Positions 20,075 to 31,620 are shown, numbered from the stretch's first letter. The stretch is 64,000 bases of DNA from Schistocerca nitens (GCF_023898315.1 NC_064621.1:539793383-539857382), one strand, 5' to 3'. Numbers and translations are program-made. Notes: generated from the letters alone by a model not told the origin.

Positions 20075-20950
20075 TCCCCGTGAAGGTTCGAGTCCTCCCT
20101 CCCTCTGCAGTGGATAGGCACTTGGTGCAGGGAGTGGCAACTGACCCTTAACATAGACAAATGTATTGCGAATACATAGAAAGAAGTATCCTTTATTGTA
20201 TGATTATATGATAGCGGAACAAAAACTGGTAGCAGTTACTTCTGTAAAATATACGGGAGTATGCGTGCGAAACGATTTGAAGTGGAATGATCATATAAAA
20301 TTAATTGTTGGTAAGGCGTGTACCAGGTTGAGATTCATTGGGAGAGTCCTTATAAAATGTAGTCCATCAACAAAGGAGGTGGCTTACAAAACACTCGTTC
20401 GACCTATAGTTGAGAATTGCTCATCAGTGTGGGATCCGTACCAGGTCGGGTTCACGGAGGAGATAGAGAAGATCCAAATAAGAGCGGCGCGTTTCGTCAC
20501 GGGGTTATTTGGTAACCGTGATAGCGTTACGGAGATGTTTAGCAAATTCAAGTGGCAGACTTTGCAAGAGAGGCGCTGTGCATCGCGGTATATCTTGCTG
20601 TCCAGGTTTCGAGAGGGTGCGTTTCTGGCTGAGGTATCGAATATATTGGTTCCCCCTAATTATACCTCCCGAGGAGATCACGAATGTAAAATTAGAGAGA
20701 TTCGAGTGCGCACGGAGGCTTTCCGGAAGTCTTTCTTCCCGCGAACCATACGCGACCGGAACAGGAAAGGGAGGTAATGACAGTGGCACGTAAAGTGCCC
20801 TCCGCCACACACCGTTGGGTGGCTTGCGGAGTGTAAATGTAGATGTAGATGGGTGTGTGTGTTTGTCCTTAGGATACTTTAGGTTAACCAGTGTGTAAGC
20901 TTAGGGACTGATGACCTTGGCAGTTAAGTCCCATAAGATTTCACACACAC
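20075..20950 (+). mobile_element. tRNA-derived SINE, third head type, split by a LINE
   Basis: The left piece 20075-20101 carries a B-box-like AAGGTTCGAGTCCTCCCTC. The right piece 20852-20950 (GGTGTGTGTGTTTGTCCTTA, then GGGACTGATGACC and AGTTAAGTCCCATAAGATTT) holds the body. The target duplication AACMCTTCTGA (20064-20074; 20951-20961, one mismatch) brackets the whole nest. The core resembles that of the main SINE, but head and tail differ. Confidence 0.75.
20102..20851 (+). mobile_element. LINE family A, 5'-truncated, nested in the SINE
   Basis: Open from 20166 to 20777: RIHRKKYPLLYDYMIAEQKL, GVCVRNDLKWNDHIKLIVGK, VRPIVENCSSVWDPYQVGFT, RRCASRYILLSRFREGAFL and a C-terminal RTIRDRNRKGR. Nearly the same protein as 7536-8225, differing at scattered residues. 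3' UTR with CCCTCCGCCACACACCGTTG and a GTAGATGTAGATG tail. Starts after the RT palm, so it carries no catalytic residues. Confidence 0.88.
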
Positions 20951-21496
20951 AACCCTTCTGAAGCTACTCAAGTCGACTGTTGGTGATGTGATCCCAAGTG
21001 GAAACACGAGAAACAAAGCACAGCTAAACAAAGACCATGCACACCTTAGTTACTGTTGAACATGGACCATCAAGCACTGCAGAGGGAGGTTGTAAAAACA
21101 TCGCATGATATCAGTGGGAGTAATCACTCGTGCATTCCAACGTGTTACCAGCAGTACAGCTAGCGCTGTGACTGTGCTTAGGGCGTTAAAAAGTATGGTC
21201 GAGCTGCTCCTCATAAGCCACACGTTTGTGTAGTCATTGCTAAGAGGCGCTTGAGATGAAGCAAAGAGTGACGGCAGTGGACAGTGAATGACTGGAAACG
21301 AGTGATTTGGAGCGATGATTCGCGCTACATAAAATTTGGCCAGGCGTAGAAGTAAGCTGCCTATTTTGCGGACACAAGGCGAGTAGTTGCTTGTAAAAAG
21401 TGAGAGCAGCGCTCCTGCGTCTCGATGGCTCAATCGTAATGTGCCAGACTACGGATCCAAAGGTCACTCGTTCGATTCGCGGTCAGTCCTACAATT

Positions 21497-22258
21497 TTTA
21501 TCTACATCTACATCCATACTCCGCAAACCACCTGACGGTGTGTGGTGGAGGGTACCTTGAGCACCTCTATCGGTTCTCCCTTCTATTCCAGTCTCGTATT
21601 GTTCGTGGAAATAAAGATTGTCGGTATGCCTCTGTGTGGGCACTAATCTCTCTGATTGTATCCTCACGGTCTCTTTCGCGAGATATACGTCGGAGGGAGC
21701 AATATACTGCTTGACTCCTCGGTGAAGGTATGTTCTCGAAACTTTGACAAAAGCCTGTACCTAGCTACAGAGCGTCTCTCTTGCAGAGTCTTCCACTGGA
21801 GTTTATCTATCATCTCCGTAACGCTTTCGCGATCACTAAATGATCCTGTAACGAAGTGCGCTGCTCTCCCTTGGATCTCCTCTGTCTCTTCTATCAGACC
21901 TATCTGGTACGGATCCCACACCGGTGAGCAATATTCAAGCAGTGAGCGAACAAGTACACTGTAACCTACTTCCTTTGTTTTCGGACTGCATTTACTCAGG
22001 ATTTTTGCAATGAATCTCAGTCTGGCATCTGCTTTACCGACGATTAACTTTATATGGTCGTTCCATTTTAAATCACTCCTAATGCCTACTTCCAGTTAAT
22101 TTATGGAATTAACTGCTTCCAGTTCCTGACCTGCTATATTGAAGCTAAATGATAAAGGATCTTTCTTTCTATGTATTCGCAGCACATTAGACTTGTCTAC
22201 ATTGAGATTCAATTGCCACTCCCTGCACCATGCGTCAATTCGTTGCAGATCTATCATT
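21497..22258 (-). mobile_element. LINE family A-like, antisense, 5'-truncated
   Basis: The tail CTACATCTACATC at 21499 marks the 3' end on the minus strand. 21664-21921 reads MWDPYQIGLIEETEEIQGRA, FVTGSFSDRESVTEMIDKLQ and YRLLSKFREHTFTEESSSIL, the same C-terminal region as the family A copies. The 5' end lies near 22258 in the CREWQLNLNVDKS-like region (TTGCCACTCCCTGCACCA at about 22210). Diverged; several stops. Confidence 0.82.
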
Positions 22259-23345
22259 TATCAGTTCTATTACTTCTGGAAATGTTACATCGTGATTCGC
22301 GGCCCATGTTAACCAGTGGGTAAGGCTTTCAGAGGTCAGATATGGGCGACGGCAAAGAACCAACAGAACAATGGCTTCTAAAGCACTATGGTGCTAAAAC
22401 CAACCTTCGGGATGACTGAGGCTTTACTTTTTACGAGCACTATTTGTTACGGCATTATTTACAGTCGAGGTTTGGTATTCTTCAAAACTTCATAAATTAC
22501 AAGAACGACGTTCTGTTAAGTATCGTGCAGCCATTTCGCATATTGCTACTTGTAGCGTGCGACAAATGAGGATAAATAGTGAGCTCTAACGCTCGCATGT
22601 GATGTCAGCTGTGGCAATGACCCGAATAACTACAACCCGCAACGTTTCCGTGTTATGTGTGTTGCATACATACATGTAGAGTTTCAGAGGTAGCGCGCTC
22701 GCAGACTGTGCGTAAGGAAATAGGTCTCTTGCGGACGATGAGACGATACTTTGCAAGGATTCACCTCTCATCTATGAAGCAACATGGTATTCAGTGTTTC
22801 AAATTACACCAGTTATATAACTTTAAAAATAAAATACTCAGTCGACCGGATGTCGTTACTGTGCACATCTCCATAGATTCTAAATTTTAACTTCACGATG
22901 TTACGAACATCGTCCTTCAAAACTGGTACAGGTCAGCTTTTTCTACTACGCCATTCATGAGGCCGAACTCTATATGGAAATCGTCAAACAGGGACTTCTC
23001 CTACCTATAAGTGTCGTGATATTGGCCCGACAGCCGAAAAACTATGTTCCCCTAGTACGAAAGTTTCAGCAAATCTATAGATTCCACAGTCGGAAGCCAT
23101 CGAGTCATAGCAGTGGCGTTATTTGGTCGACTCCAAGACTGGTGCCAGAAGAAGAAAACGTTTGCTGCCAGGTAGTCATTAGCTGGTTAATTTTCAGCTT
23201 AATCCACAGTCTCTAGCAGTATTTGTTTCGAGTGATGAACCCCATAAAACGTACCACGAATGCGATACGACTGTCTGCAAGTGAATAATCTCAGCACAGT
23301 TGCGATGGGTCTGATGAATCGAAAACTGATTGAAAACATACCAGA
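22259..23345. other. No recognised feature
   Basis: Mixed composition with short open frames only. No domain, repeat or RNA gene that I can support. Confidence 0.4.
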
Positions 23346-23349
23346 TAAT

Positions 23350-23500
23350 AAATAGTGCATGCAGAATGAATTTTCACTGAGCAGCTGTAAGGACGAGTCG
23401 TGTTCGTATAGCTCTATCGGTAGAGCACTTGTGCGAGAACTTCGAGTTTCGGTCCGTCACACAGTTTTAATCTGCCAGGTAGTTTCAGATAATTGTGTAG
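23350..23500 (+). mobile_element. tRNA-like SINE remnant
   Basis: GTATAGCTCTATCGGTAGAGCACTTGTG resembles a tRNA D-arm and anticodon stem, followed by a degenerate B box (CTTCGAGTTTCGG) and then the shared module CACACAGTTTTAATCTGCCAGG. It is a degraded copy of the module at 32200-32345. Confidence 0.6.
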
Positions 23501-23812
23501 CTTGTAAACGTATTAAATAACAAAGTAGTTTGCTAAATAGTTAACAGTGAGAGAGGATAAAAAACAACAATTATGTATGTACATGTCTGAATGGGATCAC
23601 TGGAAACTAATTAAAAAAAGACAAAACAAAACAAAAAACATGCAAACTGACTACCCGGAGTACTGACGTTAGTCAACCCCAATACGGTGGCGTGTTCTCG
23701 AAGTTTCAGTCGCTCCATCTCTATATCTGCTGAAGCCCTTTTTACTGACTGAGAACTGGGCAACTATCCTCCACAACTTCTATAGTAGCGTACTTTCTAG
23801 GAGTGAATATGA

Positions 23813-24152
23813 ATGTTGAAGTGTCTTAAAATCACTAATCACTCGGAACTGGGACCTTTTGCTCTTCTTGGGCAAATGCTCTACCGTCTCAGCTATCCAA
23901 GCACGACACACTCTCCCGGGAGTGAAAATTCCGAAAGGTATGCAGGAGAACTTGTGAGAAGTTTGGAAGGTAGGAGACGAGGTACTGGCAGTAGTACAGG
24001 TGTCAGGACGGCTCGTGGGGTATGCTTGGATAGTTCAGTCGGTAGAGTGAGAGGCAAAGTTTCCTGATTTGAGTCCTGATCCGGCGAACAGTTGTAATCT
24101 GCCAGGAAGTTTCAAGTCAACTCACACTCGGCTGCAGAGTGAAAATTCATTC
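23813..24152 (+). mobile_element. Hairpin plus tRNA-like composite repeat, degraded
   Basis: 23925-24000 (GAACTTGTGAGAAGTTTGGA, AGGTAGGAGACGAGGTACTGG) matches the right hairpin arm of 31954-32179. It is followed by a tRNA-like module with D-arm ATAGTTCAGTCGGTAGAGTG and the shared TCTGCCAGGAAGTTTCAAG...GCTGCAGAGTGAAAATTCATTCTGG end. 23850-23910 carries an antisense tRNA-like piece (GGCAAATGCTCTACCGTCTCAGCTA), so two inverted tRNA-like modules may flank the hairpin. Confidence 0.6.
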
Positions 24153-25277
24153 TGGAATTCTTAAAACTACCTGCATTACATGTGGAAACTTAAAGTTGTA
24201 GTCACGTGATCGCTCCTGTAAGATACCCCTTATTTGCAGTTAAGAGCGCATTTTACTTTATTTCCAGTTTTGCTGTTTTACATTCGTGAAGTGAATTTAT
24301 CAGCGGCGCTGCACATAGGTAGTAAGGAACGAGCGGTAGGTTTCCACGTTGGGTAGCAAGGCGATCTGGTACTTTCAGAGCCAGTGGGTTGAGGCGCCGA
24401 TGCAGAAGTCGCTTGTGACGTCAGAAAAGAGAAACGTAGGGAATACATTTATGGAAATCAAGTAATTGTTATTAATAAATATTTGCTAACAAAAGTAGCG
24501 TTTTGCCACTCAGACAGGAGTGTACGGGTCATAAATACCATCTTTCAGTAATTTTACAATTCCAGGAAACGTTGATATTAATAAATAAATGAATAAATTT
24601 GGCATAACCGAAGATGCACGATGGTATACGAACTATACCGATAGTATGCTCAATTTGCAGACTACGAGCCATAGTCGGCAGTCATCGATAGGATGTCTTT
24701 CGACCTATTCATGTGGTAGACTAATAGTTAGCTTATAATCAGTGTGAACAAGTTCATTTTACGGTGTTTCTTAAATAAACGCACAATAAAGGCATTCTGT
24801 GTAAAAATTATTAGCACCTAAAGCTTCATCCTCTTTTATTACGTAAGACGTAGACAGTAGTATTACTCTTTCAGAATCAGAAGGCGCTGCTACGATTCTG
24901 TAAGGGGACAGAAAACTATGAAGGCATTTACCCATAACAGGTAGGAAGAAATCCTACGTGGCGGCTCACTAAGTCAGTTCAAGCGGGAACTGGCTTAATT
25001 ATCTCAAAAGTCGGGTGGGAAAGCGTGGCCAGTTATACTGTACACCCCTCATGCCACTATCTACGAACTCACGGGCTAAACTGAGACATTTCTGGAGGTT
25101 TAGTACTGGTGGGGGTTCTTGCACTCAGTATCTGTATTGACTCTGTAGTATTATGTTCTGTGTTCCGACGCGTGCAGCTATACGGAGAGCCTAGCTGATT
25201 GTGACAAGTTGTGTGCTGAGACCGCATAAGTCGGATTCAAATTCAGCTTAGGGCAGCAGCCGTTGTTCGCAACTGGC

Positions 25278-25279
<2 letters not shown>
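24153..25279. other. No recognised feature
   Basis: Mostly AT-rich with no motif that I can name. Confidence 0.4.

Positions 25280-25318
<39 letters not shown>
25280..25318 (+). repeat. (AC)19 microsatellite
   Basis: Uninterrupted AC dinucleotides. Confidence 0.95.
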
Positions 25319-25321
<3 letters not shown>

Positions 25322-26395
25322 TGGCGCTGCGCGTGCCCTACGTTCCGCGTGCAACGTAGTCAGCAAAGGAAGCGACGCGCCAAATACACGCCTCACCAGT
25401 CCTGCTTCTGGTGGTATATGGAGAACTGTGCGTAACATAAGCATCTGCCGCCATGCTAACCACATACTGGGCCCAGACCTTGTTTCCCTGCGGGTTGCTA
25501 ACGTCAAGGGCCCCACACGAGCGATTTACCGGGCGGTTTCAACCAGTGTTTCGAACACCACCGTATTATCAAGTTCTGGTATGTGTATCAGTAGTGACTA
25601 ATAGGAGAGATCGGGGCGGGCCTTCACAATCTGTGATTCTTAATTTTTGAAGAAGAAATGTTTCTCTTTCTATCATTAACGTATCTCTTAATATGTATCC
25701 TTGGCTATATCTTCCCACAAGTTTGAGGCCATAGCAGCACTTGGATTTTCAGAAAAAAAAAGAGTTCTGTAGGACTAAATTTTTGTGACAACGTGCCCTA
25801 ATTCTGGGTTGGTCGTCACATGCATTGGGGTTGCTTATCACGATTTCATTATCTCTGAAAAACAGATCTATTATCAACAGAAAAATCAAAAAAATGGTAC
25901 TGACAAAATATTAATACATATTTGAGACTAATATATAAATTGATAATCACTCGTTTTTTACTTTTCTCACTGCTACAACATGATTTCTGCAACAAAGTCT
26001 CCTCAATTTCTCTTTTTATAGAATTTCTCAATGTTTTTACCTGAAACAGGCTAAAAAACCTACTTAAAACGTGCCGCAATAGGTTGCCACATGTGACAAC
26101 CATCTTCGATGTTTTTGTGACTATCAATCCCGAACGGACATTTCAGACAAAAACCTAATTGGAAAAACAGGCCTTCAACATAATCTCAACTATTATAAAA
26201 ATAATATAAAATAGACTTCACTGATAAAGAGTGATAAATGACAGTTAATTATGCCAGTAAACGGATATTTACACCTTTAAAACACAAAAAACACGTATTA
26301 AATCCAGAAAACTTCTGTACATTTATTTTGCGGCAAGTATTTGATGGTGTTCTCTGATATATAATTTGTATTATTCTAAAGATCGTGTTACATTA
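25319..26395. other. No recognised feature
   Basis: Moderately GC-rich to about 25620, then AT-rich. The open frame at 25263-25601 runs through the microsatellite and resembles nothing that I know. Confidence 0.4.
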
Positions 26396-26397
26396 TA

Positions 26398-28000
26398 CAG
26401 GGTGAGTTTTTTGTCTTTGAGGTAACGAAATATCTCAAACTACACATCAGTTTTAAAAACAGAATTTTTTTTTAAATGCTGTCCAGCGATACCAATGTTG
26501 ACACACCTGCCCCACTTCCAGGGTGCGGAGCGGCGAGGTACTTTAAAATCTTAAATAAGAAAGTCTCATTTTTATTGTAGTATCGAATTGTACGGGAAAA
26601 ATACGTTACTTTTGTATGCAACGCTTTTTCCGTTTGGTGATAGATGACTTTTCAATCAACAAATAACACAGCTGAGATCCAAAACGGCATTATATCGAGA
26701 AAACACATTGGATCAGAAACAAAAAATATATGTTTGAGCAAACGATTTAGTGTTTTACAGTTTTCGCCGTGTAGCTGTTTTGAAAATTTCATTCATTCAA
26801 TCATTCCTTGATTTAATCTCATTGCTTGCATATCGTCCCTAATTTCTTAAATACCCTCTTTCGTAACCTGACTGCGTTATAAGTTAGATTGCAGATTGTT
26901 ATGATAGATGAGGAAATTTAAATGGTTTACAATTATGGAGAAAGTAGCAGGAATGTCTATAATGCAGTAATCGTTTATGCTCAACGTTTTGCAAAGAGGG
27001 TGCGACCATACGCTTTTTTGGCGGGTTATTCGACAGTTCTCCATCGAGGGAACTTATAACAACAAAAAAGGAACAATTGCTGGATAGAATGACGAAACTG
27101 CGTTATTAGCTGCAATGAGTCGTATCACTCATATCAGCAGCTCTTTGCCAGTGGCCACTTCAGCAAATATAGGGCGATCGGAATTTCTTTACTCGAATAT
27201 TGTTCTCCGTCGAGTCGTCGTTCATTAGCCACGGTACGATTAACCGACACAACAGGCATTATTGGAATGCAGAAAACCAGCAGTTGAACATCATCGTCCG
27301 TGGAATGTGAATGTTTAGTGTGGAGTAACTGGTGGCAAATTCATTAGTTCCTTTCTTTATCGATGGTACCTTACATGGTGACAAATATCGAACATTCTCG
27401 CAGGACGGTCTTCCATTATTGCTTGCTGAACTTCCCTTGGACTTGCAACAAATAATGCGGTTTCAAGACGATGATTGTGTAGCACTTTATTCTGTAGCAT
27501 TACAGGTAGTATTTGACCGTGCGTACGATCGTCGGAAGATGCAGTCCATTATCTTGGCCTGCAAAGTCGTCCAAGCTTACTTTGCCCGACTTGGTTGTGG
27601 GATAACGTGACGAGTGAAGTTTATAATGAAGTGCCAACAACGCGCAATAACGTGATTCAGCAATGCGTGTCAGAACATTACATCCGAAACACCTCTCAGT
27701 TCTGTCGAATCATTCCATGTGCTGTTACATAAGAGCATCGCAGCGTGTGGAGACTTTTTTAGCAATTAATGTGAAACAGTTCTTACAAACAAGTACCCAT
27801 TTGCTGAGATGTGAGAGGACACTCCTCAGACAACTTTTTTTCATAATTACTGAATACATCTCGTATTCGTTTTTTTGATCCAATGCATTTTTCTCGAGAT
27901 AATACCATTTTATAATTAAATTTTGTTTTTTGTCGATTACAGCGCCATCTATCACGCAACGTCAAAAGTGTTACAATTTTCCCCGTAGAATCCGAATCTA
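26398..28000 (+). pseudogene. Decayed mariner-superfamily transposon
   Basis: ACAGGGTGAGTTTTTTGTC at 26398 looks like the terminal repeat of this transposon type. A broken transposase follows: SRNVYNAVIVYAQRF and VLHRGNL (N-terminus, about 26935-27060), HHRPWNVNVW-like (27290), SFFIDGTLHGDKYRTF (27345), then MRFQDDDCVALYSVALQVVF (27450), where the usual F-Q-H-D-G-A-P-x-H has become FQDDDCVALY. VKFIMKCQQRAI near 27620 aligns with a VKNEVYNEVPTTR-like C-terminus in another frame. Closest in layout to the intact element at 37915-39393. Stops and frameshifts; the right end is lost near the TA microsatellite. Confidence 0.7.
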
Positions 28001-28010
28001 CAATAAAAAT

Positions 28011-28012
<2 letters not shown>

Positions 28013-28075
<63 letters not shown>
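28013..28075 (+). repeat. (TA)31 microsatellite
   Basis: About 31 uninterrupted TA units directly beyond the 3' end of the antisense LINE; may have grown from its 3' tail. Confidence 0.95.
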
Positions 28076-28077
<2 letters not shown>

Positions 28078-28087
28078 CTTCTTTCCA

Positions 28088-29290
28088 TCAGTCTACTGAC
28101 TGGTTTGATGCGGCCCGCCACGAAGTCCTTTCCTGTGCTAACCTCTTCATCTCAGAGTAGCACTTGCAACCTATGTCCTCAATTATTTGCTTGACGTATT
28201 CCAATCTCTGTCTTCCTCTACAGTTTTTGCCCTCTACAGCTCCCTCTAGTACCATCGAAGTCATTCCCTCATGTCTTAGCACATGTCCTATCATCCTGTC
28301 CCTTCTCCTTATCAGTGTTTTCCACATATTCCTTTCCTCTCCGATTCTGCGTAGAACCTCCTCATTCCTTACCTTATCAGGCCACCTAATTTTCAACATT
28401 CGTCTATAGCACCACATCTCAAATGCTTCGATTCTCTTCTGTTCCGGTTTTCCCACAGTCCATGTTTCACTACCATACAATGCTGTACTCCAGACGTACA
28501 TCCTCAGAAATTTCTTCCTCAAATTAAGGCCGGTATTTGATATTAGTAGACTTCTCTTGGCCAGAAATGCCTTTTTTGCCATAGCGATTCTGCTTTTGAT
28601 GTCCTCCTTGCTCCGTCCGTCATTGGTTATTTTACTGCCTGGGTAGCAGAATTCCTTAACTTCATTGACTTCGTGACCATCAATCCTGGTGTTAAGTTTC
28701 TCGCTGTTCTCATTTCTACTACTTCTCATTACCTTCGTCTTTCTTCGATTTACTCTCAAACCATACTGTGTACTCATTAGACTGTTCATTCCGTTCAGCA
28801 GATCATTTAATTCTTCTTCACTTTCACTCAGGATAGCAATGTCATCAGCGAATCGTATCATTGATATCCTTTCAGCTTGTATTTTAATTCCACTCCTGAA
28901 CCTTTCTTTTATTTCCATCATTGCTTCCTCGATGTACAGATTGAAGAGTAGGGGCGAAAGGCTACAGCCTTGTCTTACACCCTTCTTAATACGAGCACTT
29001 CGTTCTTGATAGTCCACTCCTATTATTCCCTCTTGGTTGTTGTACATATTGTATATGACCCGTCTCTCCCTATAGCTTACCCCTACTTTTTTCAGAATCT
29101 CGAACAGCTTGCACCATTTTATATTGTCGAACGCTTTTTCCAGGTCGACAAATCCTATGAAAGTGTCTTGATTTTTCTTTAGCCTTGCTTCCATTATTAG
29201 CCGTAACGTCAGAATTGCCTCTCTCGTCCCTTTACTTTTCCTAAAGCCAAACTGATCGTCACCTAGCGCATTCTCAATTTTCTTTTCCAT
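28088..29290 (-). pseudogene. LINE reverse transcriptase, 400-codon open segment
   Basis: RT fingers/palm motifs in order: GDDQFGFRKSKGTREAI (about residues 9-25), GFVDLEKAFDNIKW (about 46-59, first catalytic D), VRQGCSLSPLLFNLYIEEAM (about 109-128), IRFADDIAILSESEEEL (about 145-161, catalytic FADD). After the palm come FCYPGSKITNDGRSKEDI, ALYGSETWTVGKPEQKRIEA and a C-terminal RRRDRMIGHVLRHEG region. The catalytic residues are intact, but the segment has lost the N-terminal endonuclease in frame, so it is one exon-like piece of a broken ORF2. Confidence 0.9.
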
Positions 29291-29827
29291 TCTTCTGTAT
29301 ATTATTCTTGTAAGCAGCTTCGATGCATGAGCTGTTAAGCTGATTGTGCGATAATTCTCGCACTTGTCAGCTCTTGCCGTCTTCGGAATTTTGTGGATGA
29401 TGCTTTTCCGAAAGTCAGATGGTATGTCGCCAGACTCATATATCTACACACCAACGTGAATAGTCGTTTTGTTGCCACTTCCCCCAATGATTTTAGAAAT
29501 TCTGATGGAATGTTATCTATCCCTTCTGCCTTATTTGACCGTAAGTCCTCCAAAACTCTTTTAAATTCCGATTCTAATACTGGATCCCCTATCTCTTCTA
29601 AATCGACTCCTGTTGCTTCTTCTATCGCATCAGACAAATCTTCACCCTCATAGGGGCTTTCAATGTATTCTTTCCACCTATCTCCTCTCTCCTCTGCATT
29701 TAACAGTGGTATTCCCGTTGCACTCTTAATGTTACCACCGTTGCTTTTAATGTCACCAAAGGTTGTTTTGACTTTCCTGTATGCTGAGTCTGTCCTTCCG
29801 ACAATCATATCTTTTTCGATGTCTTTA

Positions 29828-30032
29828 GCCGGCCGGTGTGGCCGTGCGGTTCTAAGCGCGTCAGTTTGGAACCGCGTGACCGCTACGGTCGCAGGTTCGA
29901 ATCCTGCCTCGGGCATGGATGTGTGTGATGTCCTTAGGTTAGTTAGGTTTAAGTAGTTCTAAGTTCTAGGGGACTGATGACCACAGATGTTAAGTCCCAT
30001 AGTGCTCAGAGCCATTTGAACCATTTGAACCA
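29828..30032 (+). mobile_element. Main tRNA-derived SINE, copy 4
   Basis: Full-length, ending in three AACCATTTG-like tail units. Perfect 12-bp target duplication TTTCGATGTCTT at 29814-29825 and 30033-30044, within the LINE linker. Confidence 0.96.
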
Positions 30033-30355
30033 TTTCGATGTCTTCTCATTTTTCCTGCAGCCATTTCGTCTTAGCTTCCCTGCACTTCCTATTTATTTCA
30101 TTCCTCAGCGACGTATATTTCTGTATTCCTGATTTTCCCGGAACATGTTTGTACTTCCTCCTTTCATCAATCAACTGAAGTATTTCTTCTGTTACCCATG
30201 GTTTCTTCGCAGCTACCTTCTTTGTACCTATGTTTTCCTTCCCAACTTCTGTAATGGCCCTTTTTAGATATGTCCATTCCTCTTCAACTGTACTGCCTAC
30301 CGCGCTATTCCTTATTGCTGTATCTATAGCGTTAGAGAACTTCAAACGTATCTCG

Positions 30356-31273
30356 TCATTCCTTAGTACTTCCGTATCCCACTTCTGCGTATTGATTCTT
30401 CCTGACTAATGTCTTGAACTTCAGCCTACTCTTCATCACTACTATATTGTGATCTGAGTCTATATCTGCTCCTAGGTACGCCTTACAATCCAGTATCTGA
30501 TTTCGGAATCTCTGTCTGACCATGATGTAATCTAATTGAAATCTTACCGTATCTCCCGGCCTTTTCCAAGTATACCTCCTCCTCTTGTGATTCTTGAATA
30601 GGGTATTCGCTATTACTAGCTGAAACTTGTTACAGAACTCAATTAGTCTTTCTCCTCTTTCATTCCTCGTCCCAAGCCCATATTCTCCTGTAACCTTTTC
30701 TTCTACTCCTTCCCCTACAACTGCATTCCAGTCGCCCATGACTATTAGATTTTCGTCCCCCTTTACATACTGCATTACCCTTTCAATATCCTCACACACT
30801 TTCTCTATCTGTTCGTCTTCAGCTTGCGACGTCGGCATGTATACCTGAACTATCGTTGCCGGTGTTGGTCTGCTGTCGATTCTGATTAGAACAATCCGGT
30901 CACTGAACTGTTCACAGTAACACACCCTCTGCCCTACCTTCCTATTCATAACGAATCCTACACCTGTTATACCATTTTATGCTGCTATTGATATTACCCG
31001 ATACTCGTCTGACCAGAAATCCTTGTCTTCCTTCCACTTCACTTCACTGACCCCTACTATACCTAGATTGAGCCTTTGCATTTCCCTTTTCTGATTTTCT
31101 AGTTTCCCTACCACGTTCAAGCTTCTGACATTCCACGCCACGACTCGTAGAACGTTATCCTTTCGTTGATTATTCAATCTTTTTCTCATGGTAACCTCCC
31201 CCTTGGGAGTCCCCTCCCGGAGATCCGAATGGGGGACTATTCCGGAATCTTTTACCAGTGGAGAGATCATCAT
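30356..31273 (-). pseudogene. LINE APE-type endonuclease, frame-broken
   Basis: Nicks target DNA to prime reverse transcription in intact relatives. From the N-terminal side: VVAWNVRSLNVVGKLENQKR and VGVSEVKWKEDKDFWSDEYR (30977-31273), then after a break near 30965 MGDWNAVVGEG, RYTWKRPGDTVRFQLDYIMV and ADIDSDHNIVVMKSRLKF (30356-30949). The N, E, D-N and SDH catalytic positions are all present. The break and the missing RT link make it inactive. Confidence 0.88.
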
Positions 31274-31544
31274 GACACTTCTTCAATTACAGGCCACATG
31301 TCCTGTGGATACACGTTATGTGTCTTTAATGCAGTGGTTTCCATTGCTTTCTGCGTCCTCATGTCGTTGATCATTGCTGATTCTTCCGCCTTTAGGGGCA
31401 ATTTCCCACTCCTAGGACAAGAGAGTGCCCTGAACCTCTATCAGCTCCTCCGCCCTCTTTGACAAGGCCGTTTGCAGAATGAGGCTGACTTCTTATGCTG
31501 GAAGTCTTCGGCCGCCAATGCTGATTATTTATCAAAATTTAGGC

Positions 31545-31620
31545 AGTGGCGGGCATCGAACCCGGGACCGAAGACGTTTTGATTATGAATCAAAGACGCT
31601 ACCCCTAGACCACGGGTGCA
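31545..31620 (-). promoter_or_regulatory. tRNA-like head at the LINE 5' end (possible pol III promoter)
   Basis: On the minus strand CCCGTGGTCTAGGGGTAGCG looks like a tRNA D-arm/A box, TTTGATTCATAATCAAA folds as a 5-bp anticodon stem with loop TTCATAA (Met-type CAT), and CGGGTTCGATGCCCG is a T-arm/B box. It continues without a visible junction into the LINE leader. Either part of the LINE or a SINE fused or adjacent to it. Confidence 0.65.

Larger units (their letters stand above)
19820..21420 (+). pseudogene. Decayed Tc1-like transposon, split by a SINE+LINE nest
   Basis: The left end has a Tc1-type terminus CTGATCAAAAGTATTGGGACA at 19823. The N-terminal part up to 20074 (CAAACGTGGACTAGCCATTGG) and the part resuming at 20951 (GTCGACTGTTGGTGATGTGAT, AGTGATTTGGAGCGATGATTC) align in order with the related element at 60020-60480 (CGAACGTGGACTAGGCATTGG; GTCGACTGTTGGAGGTGTGAT). 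The first catalytic block is recognisable near 21300. The C-terminus and right TIR are missing after about 21420. Confidence 0.75.
28083..31617 (-). mobile_element. Near-complete APE-type LINE, antisense, interrupted by a SINE
   Basis: Read on the minus strand from about 31617 to 28083: a tRNA-like 5' end, about 250 bp of leader, endonuclease (31273-30356), linker (30345-29335, split by a SINE at 29828-30032) and reverse transcriptase with C-terminus (29290-28088). The 3' end has GCATCAAACCAGTCAGTAGACTG, then GAAAGAAGAA and the TA repeat. About 3.3 kb without the SINE. Broken by frameshifts between endonuclease, linker and RT. It resembles the insect LINEs often mis-annotated as 'craniofacial development protein 2-like'; I do not assign a clade. 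Confidence 0.88.
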
